A DNA stretch of 64,000 nt from an uncultured Flavobacteriales bacterium (GTDB lineage: Bacteria > Bacteroidota > Bacteroidia > Flavobacteriales_D > Crocinitomicaceae). The notes under the pieces were generated by a model. The model ran no database searches and had not been told where the DNA came from. It saw only the letters and a list, made by a program, of their open reading frames with translations. A program made the position numbers and the translations under genes. Shown here one piece after another: positions 53,337 through 62,922 of this stretch. The first letter of the stretch is position 1. Each line of letters begins with the position of its first letter. The DNA lies in the NCBI GenBank assembly GCA_913054135.1, contig CAJXJK010000005.1, forward strand, positions 62,001 to 126,000, given 5' to 3'.

Positions 53337-53744
53337 TTATCCTTCGTGATATCCATCAAAAGCTCTTTCAAAATGAAATTCAAGATGCTGATTGTTTTCA
53401 GTTCTTTGCTGAATGATCAGTTTGTTGAATGTAAGCTTTTTGATTTCCCAGTCAGCCTTAGTTAAACCAAGAGCTTGTTGAGATTGAAAGACCAACTTAG
53501 AGTAGTTCTCTTTGAATTTCACCATGCCTAGTTTACAGAATTTCCAAGTAAAGCCTAAATCAGGATTGATTTCAAGTTTATCGGTCAGTTGTAAAGTCTC
53601 TGTATTGTCTTCAGTACCTTCTGCCGGTAAAACCATGATCTTCTTTCCGCTCCATTGACCAATAAGATTATGCATTCGTTTTTCACGATTATGTTGTACA
53701 ATCTTTCTTAGTTTTCTTTTGATAAGTGAATCTTTCATTTTCAT
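53337..53744 (-). CDS. Hypothetical basic protein
   Basis: A 135-residue cytosolic protein with a basic N-terminus (LIKRKLRKIVQHNREKRMH) and then a beta-rich part (NLIGQWSGKKIMVLPAEG) of lipocalin-like appearance, ending FERAFDGYHEG. I do not recognise the family. Ends nine bases before the ATT of the secreted gene. Confidence 0.55.
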   Translation of the reverse strand: MKMKDSLIKRKLRKIVQHNREKRMHNLIGQWSGKKIMVLPAEGTEDNTETLQLTDKLEINPDLGFTWKFCKLGMVKFKENYSKLVFQSQQALGLTKADWEIKKLTFNKLIIQQRTENNQHLEFHFERAFDGYHEG

Positions 53745-53832
53745 ATGTTTTATGAAGCAAATTTGGAGCCAAAATCTTGCTTTACTAAATTGATTTACGC
53801 GAATTCCACGATATAGTTGCGATTAGCGCAAA

Positions 53833-54357
53833 TCAATGTCTTCTTGTTTGTCGTTGACGGATCAATCTTTCTTCGATTAAGTTCATTGTTTTAAGCTCAC
53901 CGATTTTAGAAAGGGCTTGCATAGTTTTGAGAGCAAAACTGTATTTCAAGAAATGATTGATGGTCGCCTTGGTTCCGTTCTTGAAAGTGACCACCAAATC
54001 AAAAGTTCTAATAGAACTCTTTTTTCTAGCTCCGCCCACGACATCCATTGCGTTTACAATTTGAGCGGGCATGTCTTTATTATCAATGCTCAGAATAAGT
54101 TTGGCCTGTTCCCATTCATTAAGAGGAAGCCATTTACCCCATCTGTACATTAATATGCCTTTGTATTTTCTCATTTTTAGGTTCTTGTGATCAATCTCAA
54201 TACCGGTAGATATTGTGAACACCCCAATGCCTATAGTGGCTATTAGTAGTCCTAGTAATGGGTGAATGAAAGCCCCTGCTATTGCGACTATCATAATTAA
54301 AAAACCTTGTGGAATGTACTCCATTGTCATGCCTTCGTGAATTAGTTCTGTTTTCAT
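53833..54357 (-). CDS. Hypothetical membrane protein
   Basis: A 174-residue protein with two close membrane helices (FLIMIVAIAGAFIHPLLGLL, then LIATIGIGVFTIST) and a soluble remainder (KGILMYRWGKWLPLNEWEQAKLIL, then IRTFDLVVTFKNGTKATINHF) with a PH-like, beta-rich look. No family is named. Downstream of it lies the gene at 53337 on the same strand. Confidence 0.6.
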   Translation of the reverse strand: MKTELIHEGMTMEYIPQGFLIMIVAIAGAFIHPLLGLLIATIGIGVFTISTGIEIDHKNLKMRKYKGILMYRWGKWLPLNEWEQAKLILSIDNKDMPAQIVNAMDVVGGARKKSSIRTFDLVVTFKNGTKATINHFLKYSFALKTMQALSKIGELKTMNLIEERLIRQRQTRRH

Positions 54358-54443
54358 AAATTTGGATATTTGCCATTATAATTAGCAATAAGATAATATA
54401 AAAAGCAATACTAAACAAGAGTAAAATGAAAAATCCAGATGAA

Positions 54444-55670
54444 TTATGCCTCTAATTCCATCACAGTGATCTCAGGCATAATGCCCAAACGTCCTGCGTA
54501 TCCTAAGAATCCGAAGCCACGGTTTATGTAGAGATATTGGCCGTCTTCTTCGTAAAGGCCAGCCCATTTACGATAACGGAGTGAAATAGGACTCCACTTA
54601 AAGTTGGCGGTTTCTATTCCCATTTGAGCGCCATGGGTATGCCCTGCGAACATCATATTGATGTCTTTGAAATCTTTTTTAACGACTTTGTCAAAGTGGG
54701 TAGGATCATGTGAAAGCAAGAGCTTTACATCTGCGTCGATACCTTCATAGGCCTTTTCTAAGTCACCTTCTTTGTGAAATCCAGCTCCCCAATTTTCTAC
54801 ACCAATAAGTCCAATTTTGTCGTCTCCTCTTTCTAGGTAAACATGTTCGTTCAATAGCAGTCTCCAGCCCATTTTGCCGTGAACATCTCTCAAGGCTTTG
54901 TTATTCTTTTGATGAGCTTCTTCTGATTCCCAACTTACGTAATCACCATAATCATGATTACCCAAAATAGAATAGACTCCCAATGGAGCATCCAATTTAG
55001 AGAACATCTCAATGTATGGATCCATTTCTTTGGCCTGATCGTTCACCAAGTCACCGGTGAAGAATATGACGTCTGGCTTTTGGGCCATTACTAAGTCGAT
55101 TCCGTTTTGAACGGCTTCTTTATTGTAAAAACTCCCCGAATGAATATCAGAGATTTGCACAATTTTTAATCCGTCAAATGATTTTGGGAGCTTCGGAATC
55201 TTCACTTTTTCAGAGAATACTTTATAGCGGTAAGGACCCGCAATCATACCCCAACTCAGAGATACCATTGGTACCGAAGCGGCGAGCAGTCCTGCCTTCA
55301 ATAAAAAGTCTGATCGTTTGATTCCGCCTTCAGGTGCCGGAACTCCGTTAATTTTATTTCGGGTAAAAATTCCTAATCTTCTCAGGTCATCAATAAGCAA
55401 AAAGACGGCAAAGCCCGTTTTAACAATAAGGTTGAATATCACAAATGAGAACCAAAAGTTCATCACCCATCTGGGTTGAAACTTATTGAAAAAGAACATC
55501 ATCAAGATAGATAGAACCGAAAGTCCAAGTAGTACCCAGTAAGAGATTTTTGCCGTGTTTCTTAGCCAACTGCTCCAGCCATTCCAACGATTACTTAAGG
55601 CAGAATACACATACCACTCAAGCAATCCGCCAATGATTATGAATGTAATGAAAAGTAGAAAAAATCTCAT
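54444..55670 (-). CDS. Membrane metallophosphoesterase
   Basis: A 408-residue protein with about four N-terminal membrane helices and then a calcineurin-type phosphoesterase domain with all five motifs: DIHSG, FFTGDLVND, LGNHDYGD, LSHDPTH and FAGHTHGAQ. It resembles YkuE-like enzymes of the inner membrane (UDP-sugar or lipid phosphate hydrolysis in some relatives). The membrane helices place the active site near the membrane. It lies about 60 bases downstream of polA on the same strand. Confidence 0.88.
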   Translation of the reverse strand: MRFFLLFITFIIIGGLLEWYVYSALSNRWNGWSSWLRNTAKISYWVLLGLSVLSILMMFFFNKFQPRWVMNFWFSFVIFNLIVKTGFAVFLLIDDLRRLGIFTRNKINGVPAPEGGIKRSDFLLKAGLLAASVPMVSLSWGMIAGPYRYKVFSEKVKIPKLPKSFDGLKIVQISDIHSGSFYNKEAVQNGIDLVMAQKPDVIFFTGDLVNDQAKEMDPYIEMFSKLDAPLGVYSILGNHDYGDYVSWESEEAHQKNNKALRDVHGKMGWRLLLNEHVYLERGDDKIGLIGVENWGAGFHKEGDLEKAYEGIDADVKLLLSHDPTHFDKVVKKDFKDINMMFAGHTHGAQMGIETANFKWSPISLRYRKWAGLYEEDGQYLYINRGFGFLGYAGRLGIMPEITVMELEA

Positions 55671-55713
55671 TTGTTAAATAGGTATAAAGCTTGAACAGCT
55701 ATTGACGGATAAG

Positions 55714-55732
55714 GTTTGAATTTATTTCAAAC
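55714..55732. repeat. Perfect inverted repeat at the polA stop
   Basis: GTTTGAA (55714-55720) and TTCAAAC (55726-55732) form a 7-bp dyad around TTTAT, the last base lying in the polA stop codon. No T run follows, so a terminator is not clear; an mRNA 3'-end structure is possible. Confidence 0.4.
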
Positions 55733-58524
55733 TAATGAGCCGCCAACCAGTTTTTAGCAAACTTGTAGTCAATATCAAGAGGTACAGCAATTTCAACTGC
55801 TCCTTCCATTCCCTTTTTGACTAAGGCTTCCATCACTTCTTTTTCTCCTTCTACCACATCAAATACCAATTCATCATGTACCTGAAGTAGCATCTTAGAT
55901 TGTAAGTTTTGCTTCTTCATGTCTCCATGAATGCGAATCATGGCAATTTTGATGACATCTGCCGCGGATCCTTGAATAGGTGCGTTAACAGCATTTCGTT
56001 CTGCAAATCCTCTAACTATTGCGTTTCCTGATTGAATGTCTTTGAGGTATCTTCTTCTCTTCATTAAAGTCTCAACATATCCATGTTCTCTTGCAAATTC
56101 AACCGAATCAGACATATATTTTTTGATGTCTGGATATTGTTCCCAATAGCTATCAATCATAGCCTTTGCTTCTTTTCTTGAGATTCCTAAATTTTGAGAT
56201 AATCCGAAAGCAGATTGTCCGTAAATGATTCCAAAGTTTACTGCTTTTGCAGATGACCTTTGGTCTCTTGTTACATCTTCAATTTTATCAACACCAAATA
56301 CTTTTGCTGCTGTTGCGGCATGAATATCATAGCCATTTTTAAAGGCTTCAATCATGTTTTTATCGCCACTCATTGCAGCAATAATTCTCAATTCAATTTG
56401 AGAGTAATCGGCCGCTAACAATTCTGTATTATCATCTGCAGATATAAATGCTTTTCTAATCTCACGTCCTTTTTCAGTTCTGATTGGGATGTTTTGAAGA
56501 TTAGGATTGTTTGAAGCCAAACGACCGGTTGCTGCAACAGTTTGCATGTATGAAGTGTGTACTCTATGCGTTGATTCTTCAACCATTTCAGGCAAAGTGT
56601 CTACATAGGTACTTTTCAGTTTTCTTAAAGATCTGTAGTTCAAAATCAAAGGAATAATTTCATGCTTTGATTCTAATTTTGAAAGTACATCTTCAGATGT
56701 TTTGTATTGCCCCGTTTTAGTTTTTTTTGCTTTAGGGTCAATTTGCATATGGTCAAAAAGAACTTCTCCTAATTGCTTCGGAGAATCTAAATTGAAATCT
56801 TCAACTCCAGCTAAACCTTTGATGTCAGCTGTTAATTTTACTATGTCTGTTTCTAATTCTTCAGAGAACGATCTAAGCGCCGGAACATCTAAATTGATGC
56901 CTTGCATCTCCATATCCTTCAAAACTCTTACCAATGGCATTTCCATGTCATGGAAAAGACCTTTTAAGTGTTCTTTCTCAATTTCTGGTTCAAATTTTTG
57001 TTTTAACTGCCAGGTAATATCGGCATCTTCGCAGGCATAGTCCACCACTTTTTCAGGTTCAACTTCACCCATATTTCCTTGTTTCTTTCCTTTCTTACCA
57101 ATCAAAGTCTCAATTGAAATTGGACGATAGTTAAGATATAATTCAGAAAGGTGATCCATACCATGACGGCCTTCAGGTGTAATCAAGTAATGAGCAATCA
57201 TTGTGTCAAAGATTGGTCCTTTAACATCCACTCCATACTTCTCAACAATCTTTAAATCGTACTTGATGTTGTGGGCTATCTTTTCAATTTTTTCATCTTC
57301 AAAGAAAGCTTTGAAGTCTTCAACAATTTCTTTGGCGGTTTCGGCATTGCAAGAAGCATAAAACCCTGTTCCTTCTTTAAAAGAAAACGCTATTCCAACT
57401 AAATCTGCCGTAATAGGATTTAACCCTGTTGTTTCTGTATCAAAACAAACTGACTTTTGTTGAAGCAATGCTTCTAAAAGTTCAGCTCTTTTCTCTTTCG
57501 TGTCTATGTGAACATAGTCAGTTTTGTTATCACCTAAGGTTTTTACATCAGTAACTGCAGCTTCTTCTTCAGCTGCAGATTCAATTGCGGGTCCACCAAA
57601 TAAATCTAACTGTCCTTTTGCGGGTTGACCGATTGCAATCTCTTCATCTAATACTCTTTTAGCAATGTTTCTGAATTCTAATTTGGTTAAGATGTCTCTA
57701 ACTTTATCCTTATTTGGCTCTTCCATGATGAGCTTTTCAGGTTCGAAAGCTACCGGTACATCCAAAATAATTGTTGCTAGCATTTTAGACATTAGTCCTT
57801 GCTCAGAAAATTCAACAACATTCTCTTTTTGTTTCCCTTTTAATTGATCCGCATTTTGAATGATTCCTTCAACTGAACCAAACATTCCAATTAGCTTTTT
57901 AGCGGCTACCGGTCCAACACCTGGTATACCTGGAATGTTATCTACAGCATCACCACATAATCCTAAATAGTCAATTACCTGCTCACAATTTTCAACTCCG
58001 AATTTTTCTTTCACTTCAGGAATTCCCCAAACCTCTGCAGGTTTTCCGCCTCTTCCTGGTTTGTACATGAAAATATTCTCTGAAACCAGTTGCGCATAAT
58101 CCTTATCAGGGGTCATCATGTAGGTCACGAACCCTTCTTTTTCAGCAGCTTTTGCTATCGTTCCGACAATATCATCTGCCTCAAATCCTGGTGAAATTAG
58201 TACTGGAATATTGAAAGCGTCAATTATTTCTTTGATAGGGTCAATCATAGAAGCGATATCCTCTGGCATAGCTTCACGATTGGCCTTATATTCAGTAAAT
58301 TCTACCTGACGATTGGTTTGCTCAGGTGCGTCAAAAACGACCGCAATATGAGTTGGTTTTTCTTTTTTAATGATGTCCAACATCACATTCGTAAAACCGA
58401 AGGCCGCCGAAGTGTTTTGACCTTGGCTATTGATTCTTGGATTTTTGATGAAGGCGTAATAAGCTCTATAAATTAGAGCAAATGCATCTAAAAGAAATAA
58501 TTTTTTATCGTGTTCTGGAGTCAT
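55732..58524 (-). CDS. polA: DNA polymerase I
   Basis: A 930-residue enzyme with all three domains: a 5'-3' exonuclease (LFLLDAFALIYRAY, FDAPEQTNRQ, PDKDYAQLV), a 3'-5' proofreading domain with its acidic residues present (FDTETTGLN, HNIKYDLKI, YACEDADITW) and the polymerase (DYSQIELRIIA, AVNFGIIYG, LQVHDELVF). Proofreading therefore looks intact. It is essential in replication and repair. The ATG at 58524 gives the usual N-terminus. Followed by the metallophosphoesterase on the same strand. Confidence 0.97.
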   Translation of the reverse strand: MTPEHDKKLFLLDAFALIYRAYYAFIKNPRINSQGQNTSAAFGFTNVMLDIIKKEKPTHIAVVFDAPEQTNRQVEFTEYKANREAMPEDIASMIDPIKEIIDAFNIPVLISPGFEADDIVGTIAKAAEKEGFVTYMMTPDKDYAQLVSENIFMYKPGRGGKPAEVWGIPEVKEKFGVENCEQVIDYLGLCGDAVDNIPGIPGVGPVAAKKLIGMFGSVEGIIQNADQLKGKQKENVVEFSEQGLMSKMLATIILDVPVAFEPEKLIMEEPNKDKVRDILTKLEFRNIAKRVLDEEIAIGQPAKGQLDLFGGPAIESAAEEEAAVTDVKTLGDNKTDYVHIDTKEKRAELLEALLQQKSVCFDTETTGLNPITADLVGIAFSFKEGTGFYASCNAETAKEIVEDFKAFFEDEKIEKIAHNIKYDLKIVEKYGVDVKGPIFDTMIAHYLITPEGRHGMDHLSELYLNYRPISIETLIGKKGKKQGNMGEVEPEKVVDYACEDADITWQLKQKFEPEIEKEHLKGLFHDMEMPLVRVLKDMEMQGINLDVPALRSFSEELETDIVKLTADIKGLAGVEDFNLDSPKQLGEVLFDHMQIDPKAKKTKTGQYKTSEDVLSKLESKHEIIPLILNYRSLRKLKSTYVDTLPEMVEESTHRVHTSYMQTVAATGRLASNNPNLQNIPIRTEKGREIRKAFISADDNTELLAADYSQIELRIIAAMSGDKNMIEAFKNGYDIHAATAAKVFGVDKIEDVTRDQRSSAKAVNFGIIYGQSAFGLSQNLGISRKEAKAMIDSYWEQYPDIKKYMSDSVEFAREHGYVETLMKRRRYLKDIQSGNAIVRGFAERNAVNAPIQGSAADVIKIAMIRIHGDMKKQNLQSKMLLQVHDELVFDVVEGEKEVMEALVKKGMEGAVEIAVPLDIDYKFAKNWLAAH

Positions 58525-58604
58525 ATCAGACGGTTAAAATAAGGATGTACAAGATAGGGAATTTGGGTGGAAGAAGTAAGACCATTTTATATCAGTTTCA
58601 AAAA

Positions 58605-58982
58605 CTAATACATAGTGTTCGGATTCGCAGACTTTTCTGGAATCTGTTGAATAGCATCCCAGTGCTCACAAATTTTTCCGTTTTCATCAAACCTAAAAAA
58701 ATCCATAGTGACATATTGATCATTTCTGGGCCAGGTTTGATGGGTGTGCAAGGCAACTAAATCCCCCTCTGCAATGCATCTTACAAATTCAATTGATTTA
58801 TTGGGGTATTCGGCCTGCATCCGATTGAAATAATCTATAAAACCTTGTGTTCCATTGGCAACATCAGGGTTATGTTGAATGTAATCTTCGCCAATATATA
58901 GTTCAACTGCTTTTTTTGGCTGACCTTCGTAGGCCATCTTGTAAAATGCGATTGCATTTTCTTTGTTTTGTTCATGGTTCAT
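58605..58982 (-). CDS. SnoaL-like polyketide cyclase-fold protein
   Basis: A 125-residue protein of the NTF2-like superfamily (SnoaL-like): MAYEGQPKKAVELYIGEDYIQHNPDVANG at the start and EGDLVALHTHQTW in the middle, with FFRFDENGKICEHWD near the end. Enzymes and ligand-binding proteins share this fold, so the function is not known. It overlaps the GNAT gene by one base, so the two are translationally coupled. Confidence 0.8.
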   Translation of the reverse strand: MNHEQNKENAIAFYKMAYEGQPKKAVELYIGEDYIQHNPDVANGTQGFIDYFNRMQAEYPNKSIEFVRCIAEGDLVALHTHQTWPRNDQYVTMDFFRFDENGKICEHWDAIQQIPEKSANPNTMY

Positions 58983-59419
58983 TACTCAAAATTATAAACA
59001 AAAAATCGGGATGCCCTTTCTTGGCCTTCAGTTTTGCGATAATAAGCCAGGCCATTCTCATCATTTTCATCCACTGCAACATACATTTCTTTAATGTTGT
59101 GATCAATGCAAAATTGTTTGGTGAATTTGATGAGTTCATTGCCAATTCCTTTCTTTTGATGCTCAGGTTTGATAGCAATGTCATAAATGAATAAATCGTT
59201 TCCTCCTTTGTAGTAATTGGTCACAATGTGAGCGGCCAATCCACCAACTAATTCAAAGCCTACAGTTGCACCAACTGCTATAAAATTACGGTTGTCACTG
59301 AGTTGTTTTGACTGTTGTTCATCCAATACGGCGGCATTCGCATCATATTCTCTCACGAATATTTGACGTAGCTCAATGAATTTATCTATTTCTTCGGGCT
59401 TAATGAGTTCGATAATCAT
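58982..59419 (-). CDS. GNAT acetyltransferase, AAC(3)-I-like
   Basis: A 145-residue N-acetyltransferase with the acetyl-CoA motif (IKPEHQKKGIGNELI) and the AAC(3)-I-like features VGGLAAHIV and LFIYDIAI. AAC(3)-I enzymes acetylate aminoglycosides; chromosomal homologs often acetylate other amines. So drug resistance should not be assumed. Its stop and the SnoaL-like start share one base. Confidence 0.8.
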   Translation of the reverse strand: MIIELIKPEEIDKFIELRQIFVREYDANAAVLDEQQSKQLSDNRNFIAVGATVGFELVGGLAAHIVTNYYKGGNDLFIYDIAIKPEHQKKGIGNELIKFTKQFCIDHNIKEMYVAVDENDENGLAYYRKTEGQERASRFFVYNFE

Positions 59420-59520
59420 TCACATAAGATACGAAAAATAAAAAGGCGGAATTATAAGTCCTTAATAAAGAGAGTCAATACAGATTTTGTTAGATTAGTA
59501 GAAATATAAAATAGCCCGAT

Positions 59521-60468
59521 ATGAAAAAGTTAGCCTACCTCTTAGGAATTTCAATGTTCACCTTTTCTTGTGGAGAGACAGAAGCGAATTCAGAAAATTC
59601 ATCAACAACTGAAGAAATTACTGTTCCTGAAGGTCCAGTTCAATTTTCAGATGGAGTATTAAAATGTCAAAGTGGTGCTGTAAACGTGAACGGTCAAGAA
59701 TTTGAAAAAGAAGTGGTATTTGGCTCTGAGCTTAAATTAGAACTTACAGGTATTGAAGGCTTGACAGTAGAGAACGGGCAAACCCAAATTCAAACCTTGC
59801 AAATTTGGTCGCATATGGGACTTGGTGACACTGTGATGGCGACTTCTTTTGAAGATCGAGAAATTGAAGTTTTTGATATGGAAGAGTCTGGCCTGCTCAA
59901 CTATGGATATGGAATTACGGTTGAAAAACCTCTTTTTCACAGGGCCGGACTACATAGATGGGAACTTTGGATAAAGGATGTTGCGACTGGAGAAATACTG
60001 AAGGCGACCACGGCTAAAATTAAAATCATACCAAGCGACTTTGTAAGGGTGACCAACGGACCAGACCGGTTTGAGTATTCAGAGGTTTCATTTTATGATG
60101 TTGATAATAAGCGTTATTTGTTAGATGATACAGTTGAGGCTGGGGGCAATTACGTGGTGGATTTTCAAGAGCTTAGGGAGTTTGTTTTAATTGATGACAA
60201 GCCCTCAATCGGAATCTCGTTAAAGATTAAAGATTTGAGGGGTAGTGATGCGGTTTTACTTGATGTGCCAGATATGATTGAGCCAGGTTTTGACGGCTTT
60301 GATCTTGAACTGTTAAGAGAAAATGTGGCGGTTGATGTTATGGTTCCAGAATCTATTTCAACAGAAAAGTTTAGTGTTGATATCAAAGTATGGGATAAAA
60401 ATGGTCCTGGAAATCTACGCGTGATTATGGATTTGGTGGTTAGAGATTTTTACAAAAAAGAGGCATAA
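59521..60468 (+). CDS. Hypothetical lipoprotein
   Basis: A 315-residue lipoprotein: FTFSCGETE gives Cys17. The mature part is largely beta (QTQIQTLQIWSHMGLGDTVM, LFHRAGLHRWELWIKD, NLRVIMDLVVRDFY), perhaps two domains. I do not recognise it. Monocistronic as far as I see. Confidence 0.65.
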   Translation: MKKLAYLLGISMFTFSCGETEANSENSSTTEEITVPEGPVQFSDGVLKCQSGAVNVNGQEFEKEVVFGSELKLELTGIEGLTVENGQTQIQTLQIWSHMGLGDTVMATSFEDREIEVFDMEESGLLNYGYGITVEKPLFHRAGLHRWELWIKDVATGEILKATTAKIKIIPSDFVRVTNGPDRFEYSEVSFYDVDNKRYLLDDTVEAGGNYVVDFQELREFVLIDDKPSIGISLKIKDLRGSDAVLLDVPDMIEPGFDGFDLELLRENVAVDVMVPESISTEKFSVDIKVWDKNGPGNLRVIMDLVVRDFYKKEA

Positions 60469-60538
60469 AACATCTAGTACTGAAATTCCAAAAAAAAGCT
60501 TGATTTTAGGAAAACTTTGAGGCCTAAATTATTTATTC

Positions 60539-60628
60539 TTATTCCTTAACTTCTACTCCCTTATTAAGAAGATGATTAGCTAAATGTTTTCCTGTTGCTC
60601 CGCTTGCTCCAACTAATAAAGTTACCAT
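60539..60628 (-). pseudogene. Remnant of an NAD(P)-binding (SDR/NmrA-like) gene
   Basis: A 29-codon frame from the ATG at 60628 to the TAA at 60539 encodes TLLVGASGATGKHLANHLL, the beginning of a Rossmann NAD(P)-binding fold (GxSGxTG) of the NmrA or atypical SDR type, and then stops after VEVKE. I find no continuation in other frames over the next 60 bases. It is a broken gene end, or the rest was deleted. It begins 15 bases after the stop of the membrane gene at 60644. Confidence 0.7.
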
Positions 60629-60643
60629 AATCAAATCATCTGG

Positions 60644-61168
60644 CTATTTCTCTTCAATCCCTTTGTACTCTTGATTGTGGAATTTATACTTGTATGTTGC
60701 TACCATTTCTTTTCTAATCTCTTCACTATACCCTTTTTGGGCCTGAGGGAATTTCTCTGTGAATAAATCCATGGCCTCATAAGCCTGTTTATGTCCGTCC
60801 ATAGCAAACATCAAAACAATTTTCTTTTCACTGTAGGCATTAAATTGATAAGATCTGATATTATGATCTTTCTCGTTAACAAGCTCCGAAACGTAAAACC
60901 ATTTGATGTAATCTGAATTTCCTGATTCGATCCCTTTTAAAACGGGGTTGACTCCTGTCTCAATGTCTTTTTTGTGTTGGATGTTTTTGTAAAGTCCCAA
61001 TGAGGCAATGAGTCCCAAACCAATAAAACCACAGGCCAAATAAATGTTGAAGTCAAGGGCCAGTAGTGTAATTCCACCTCCAAAACAAACAATCATTCCG
61101 ATTATAGCGGCAATCATAGAGTTTTTGCCATGTTGGATGTAGATCTTTTTAAATTCTTCAGTAGTCAT
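60644..61168 (-). CDS. Hypothetical membrane protein
   Basis: A 174-residue protein with two membrane helices (SMIAAIIGMIVCFGGGITLL and FNIYLACGFIGLGLIASLGLY) and then a soluble C-terminal part of about 110 residues (FYVSELVNEKDHNIRSYQF, LFTEKFPQAQKGYSEEIRKE). No named family is recognised. Paired with the similar-looking gene at 61221 on the same strand. Confidence 0.6.
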   Translation of the reverse strand: MTTEEFKKIYIQHGKNSMIAAIIGMIVCFGGGITLLALDFNIYLACGFIGLGLIASLGLYKNIQHKKDIETGVNPVLKGIESGNSDYIKWFYVSELVNEKDHNIRSYQFNAYSEKKIVLMFAMDGHKQAYEAMDLFTEKFPQAQKGYSEEIRKEMVATYKYKFHNQEYKGIEEK

Positions 61169-61220
61169 AAATCGAGCTTTGAATTAAAGTTACTTAAATA
61201 AATTGCTATTGAGTTTCTTA

Positions 61221-61739
61221 TTAATTGTAAGAGAACCTTTTTATATCCTCAATAAACTCATCCCATTCACCAGAGACAAAAGCCCTTTTCGGGATAATGA
61301 AACTGGCTTCTTTAAAAGCTAGAGTAGCATGGTCTTCATGTACTTTTATTGCATTCACTTCTTCCATGTTCATTTTTGAGTATTCGTTATCCTGTTCTAA
61401 AATGAAATGATGATCATCTACAGAGACGGTAGTGCTTTCAAAAGCTTCATTCTTGGTAATGAAGGCTTCTATATTTTTTATTCTTGAAACAATTGCCTTT
61501 CGGTCACGCCAAAATTTGTCAAGCATGTACACAGCAAATCCAAAAATGATGAGCAGGGTGAGTACTTCGCTCTTGTCATCCGTCATCTCAATTAACCTAA
61601 GTATTCCGGCAGCCAGAGAAAGCGCAGCTAATGCCAATGGCCAATACAACTTTATTGATTTCAGTTTTTTTGTAGACTCATCTAAGTTGTAGATTCGTTT
61701 GAATTCTTCAGCATTCAATGTAAGATGGTACTTTTTCAT
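61221..61739 (-). CDS. Hypothetical membrane protein, YcxB-like layout
   Basis: A 172-residue protein with two membrane helices (LYWPLALAALSLAAGILRLI and LTLLIIFGFAVYMLD) and then a soluble beta-rich part ending with FIIPKRAFVSGEWDEFIEDIKRF. This layout (helical pair, then a PH-like domain with IPKRAF) resembles YcxB-type proteins. It abuts the upstream tocopherol-cyclase-like gene with no gap (61739/61740). Confidence 0.6.
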   Translation of the reverse strand: MKKYHLTLNAEEFKRIYNLDESTKKLKSIKLYWPLALAALSLAAGILRLIEMTDDKSEVLTLLIIFGFAVYMLDKFWRDRKAIVSRIKNIEAFITKNEAFESTTVSVDDHHFILEQDNEYSKMNMEEVNAIKVHEDHATLAFKEASFIIPKRAFVSGEWDEFIEDIKRFSYN

Positions 61740-62849
61740 TTAGTTTTTCTTATTCAATCCCGCTTTCAGATTTTCAATATTCCCTACCATCTCTAAACCG
61801 GTGATGGCCGAACTATCTTGAAAAATAATGCCGCCTTCTTTATTTGAAATGGTCAGCTTCAGTTGCGCATCAATTCCTTCTGCAATTCTTCTATCCATAG
61901 ACCCATGAACGGGCGCCATTAAAAGCCCGAAGCTTTTTCTTGATGCCTCAATTAAAATGTTTTTCTTCTTATTGACGACAGTGATTTTTAATTTGTTGTT
62001 TTCACTATTTTCTATGTGCAATTTAGCGTTTGTATAGGTGCCAAAGCGAATTGGGACTCCATCATAAAGGACAAATCCCAAAAAACCAGTGAAGGAACTT
62101 CCTAGCCAGGGAATCTCTGCTACCGAAAGCATGAAAGAAGTATTCTTCTTATTGAAATTGTTCGTTTGCATCCAAATCCAAGATGACGGCATTGACTTGC
62201 CCCAATCCTTTTCAATGTACCCAAGGCCATTATCAAAGTTGTATGATTCTTTGTTTAATTGAAGGTTCCCTTTTAAATCATGATTTAAACTTACAACTCC
62301 ATGATAACATTCCATTAAAGGAACATATCTATACCATCCCATAATGCCCGCATCTTTCTTTCCCTTGTTCTTTGCCATCTTCACTTGATTTGACATGTAC
62401 ACATTGCCGTGAATAGAAGTAGTGTCATTTTCAATATGAATGTTGATGCTGTCTTCTGAAAAAAAGTTATCGCCTATTTGTACTGCAAAGCGATATTCGG
62501 CAAAAGAAAATGATTCAATCGGATATTTGTAATAAGAAGTTTGAGCGGTTTTTCCGTTAATTATTTGAATGAAGGCTTCTTGCTCTTCTCCATTTTCAGA
62601 AAGTGAGATGCCCGGAATAATGCTTAGAATTGAGGTGCTATCGGCCGAAACCATTTTGAAGTACCAACCTTCAAAGTAGTCTTTTTGTTCTCTGTTTCCT
62701 TGAAAAAGGTCAGAGTTATTCATCTTTCTAAATCTGTAAAAAGGGAGTGTAAGACGCTCTTTGAAATTGTATTGCTGCTCTTGTGAATAGCTATCAGTGC
62801 TCAGGGAAAGCCCTGCTAATATTAGAAAGAGGCAAATAATTGATTTCAT
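61740..62849 (-). CDS. Secreted tocopherol-cyclase-like protein
   Basis: A 369-residue protein with a signal peptide (CLFLILAGLSLSTDSYSQ). The motif YFEGWYFKM and a lipocalin-like pair of barrels (LPFYRFRKMNNSDLF, WGKSMPSSWIWMQTNNF) place it in the tocopherol cyclase-like family. In plants this enzyme makes the vitamin E chromanol ring; bacterial members have no known substrate, so the activity is not assumed. The next gene starts directly after its stop. Confidence 0.75.
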   Translation of the reverse strand: MKSIICLFLILAGLSLSTDSYSQEQQYNFKERLTLPFYRFRKMNNSDLFQGNREQKDYFEGWYFKMVSADSTSILSIIPGISLSENGEEQEAFIQIINGKTAQTSYYKYPIESFSFAEYRFAVQIGDNFFSEDSINIHIENDTTSIHGNVYMSNQVKMAKNKGKKDAGIMGWYRYVPLMECYHGVVSLNHDLKGNLQLNKESYNFDNGLGYIEKDWGKSMPSSWIWMQTNNFNKKNTSFMLSVAEIPWLGSSFTGFLGFVLYDGVPIRFGTYTNAKLHIENSENNKLKITVVNKKKNILIEASRKSFGLLMAPVHGSMDRRIAEGIDAQLKLTISNKEGGIIFQDSSAITGLEMVGNIENLKAGLNKKN

Positions 62850-62922
62850 TAGCTAAACTTAGAGATTTTGTTCTCTATCCATACAACAGCTGAAACTGCA
62901 TTCTGTTTATCGATAGTAATAA

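Noticed and set aside
58982-59419. Aminoglycoside resistance gene
   Set aside because: Resemblance to AAC(3)-I is at the family level only; many chromosomal GNAT enzymes share it, and there is no resistance or mobile context.
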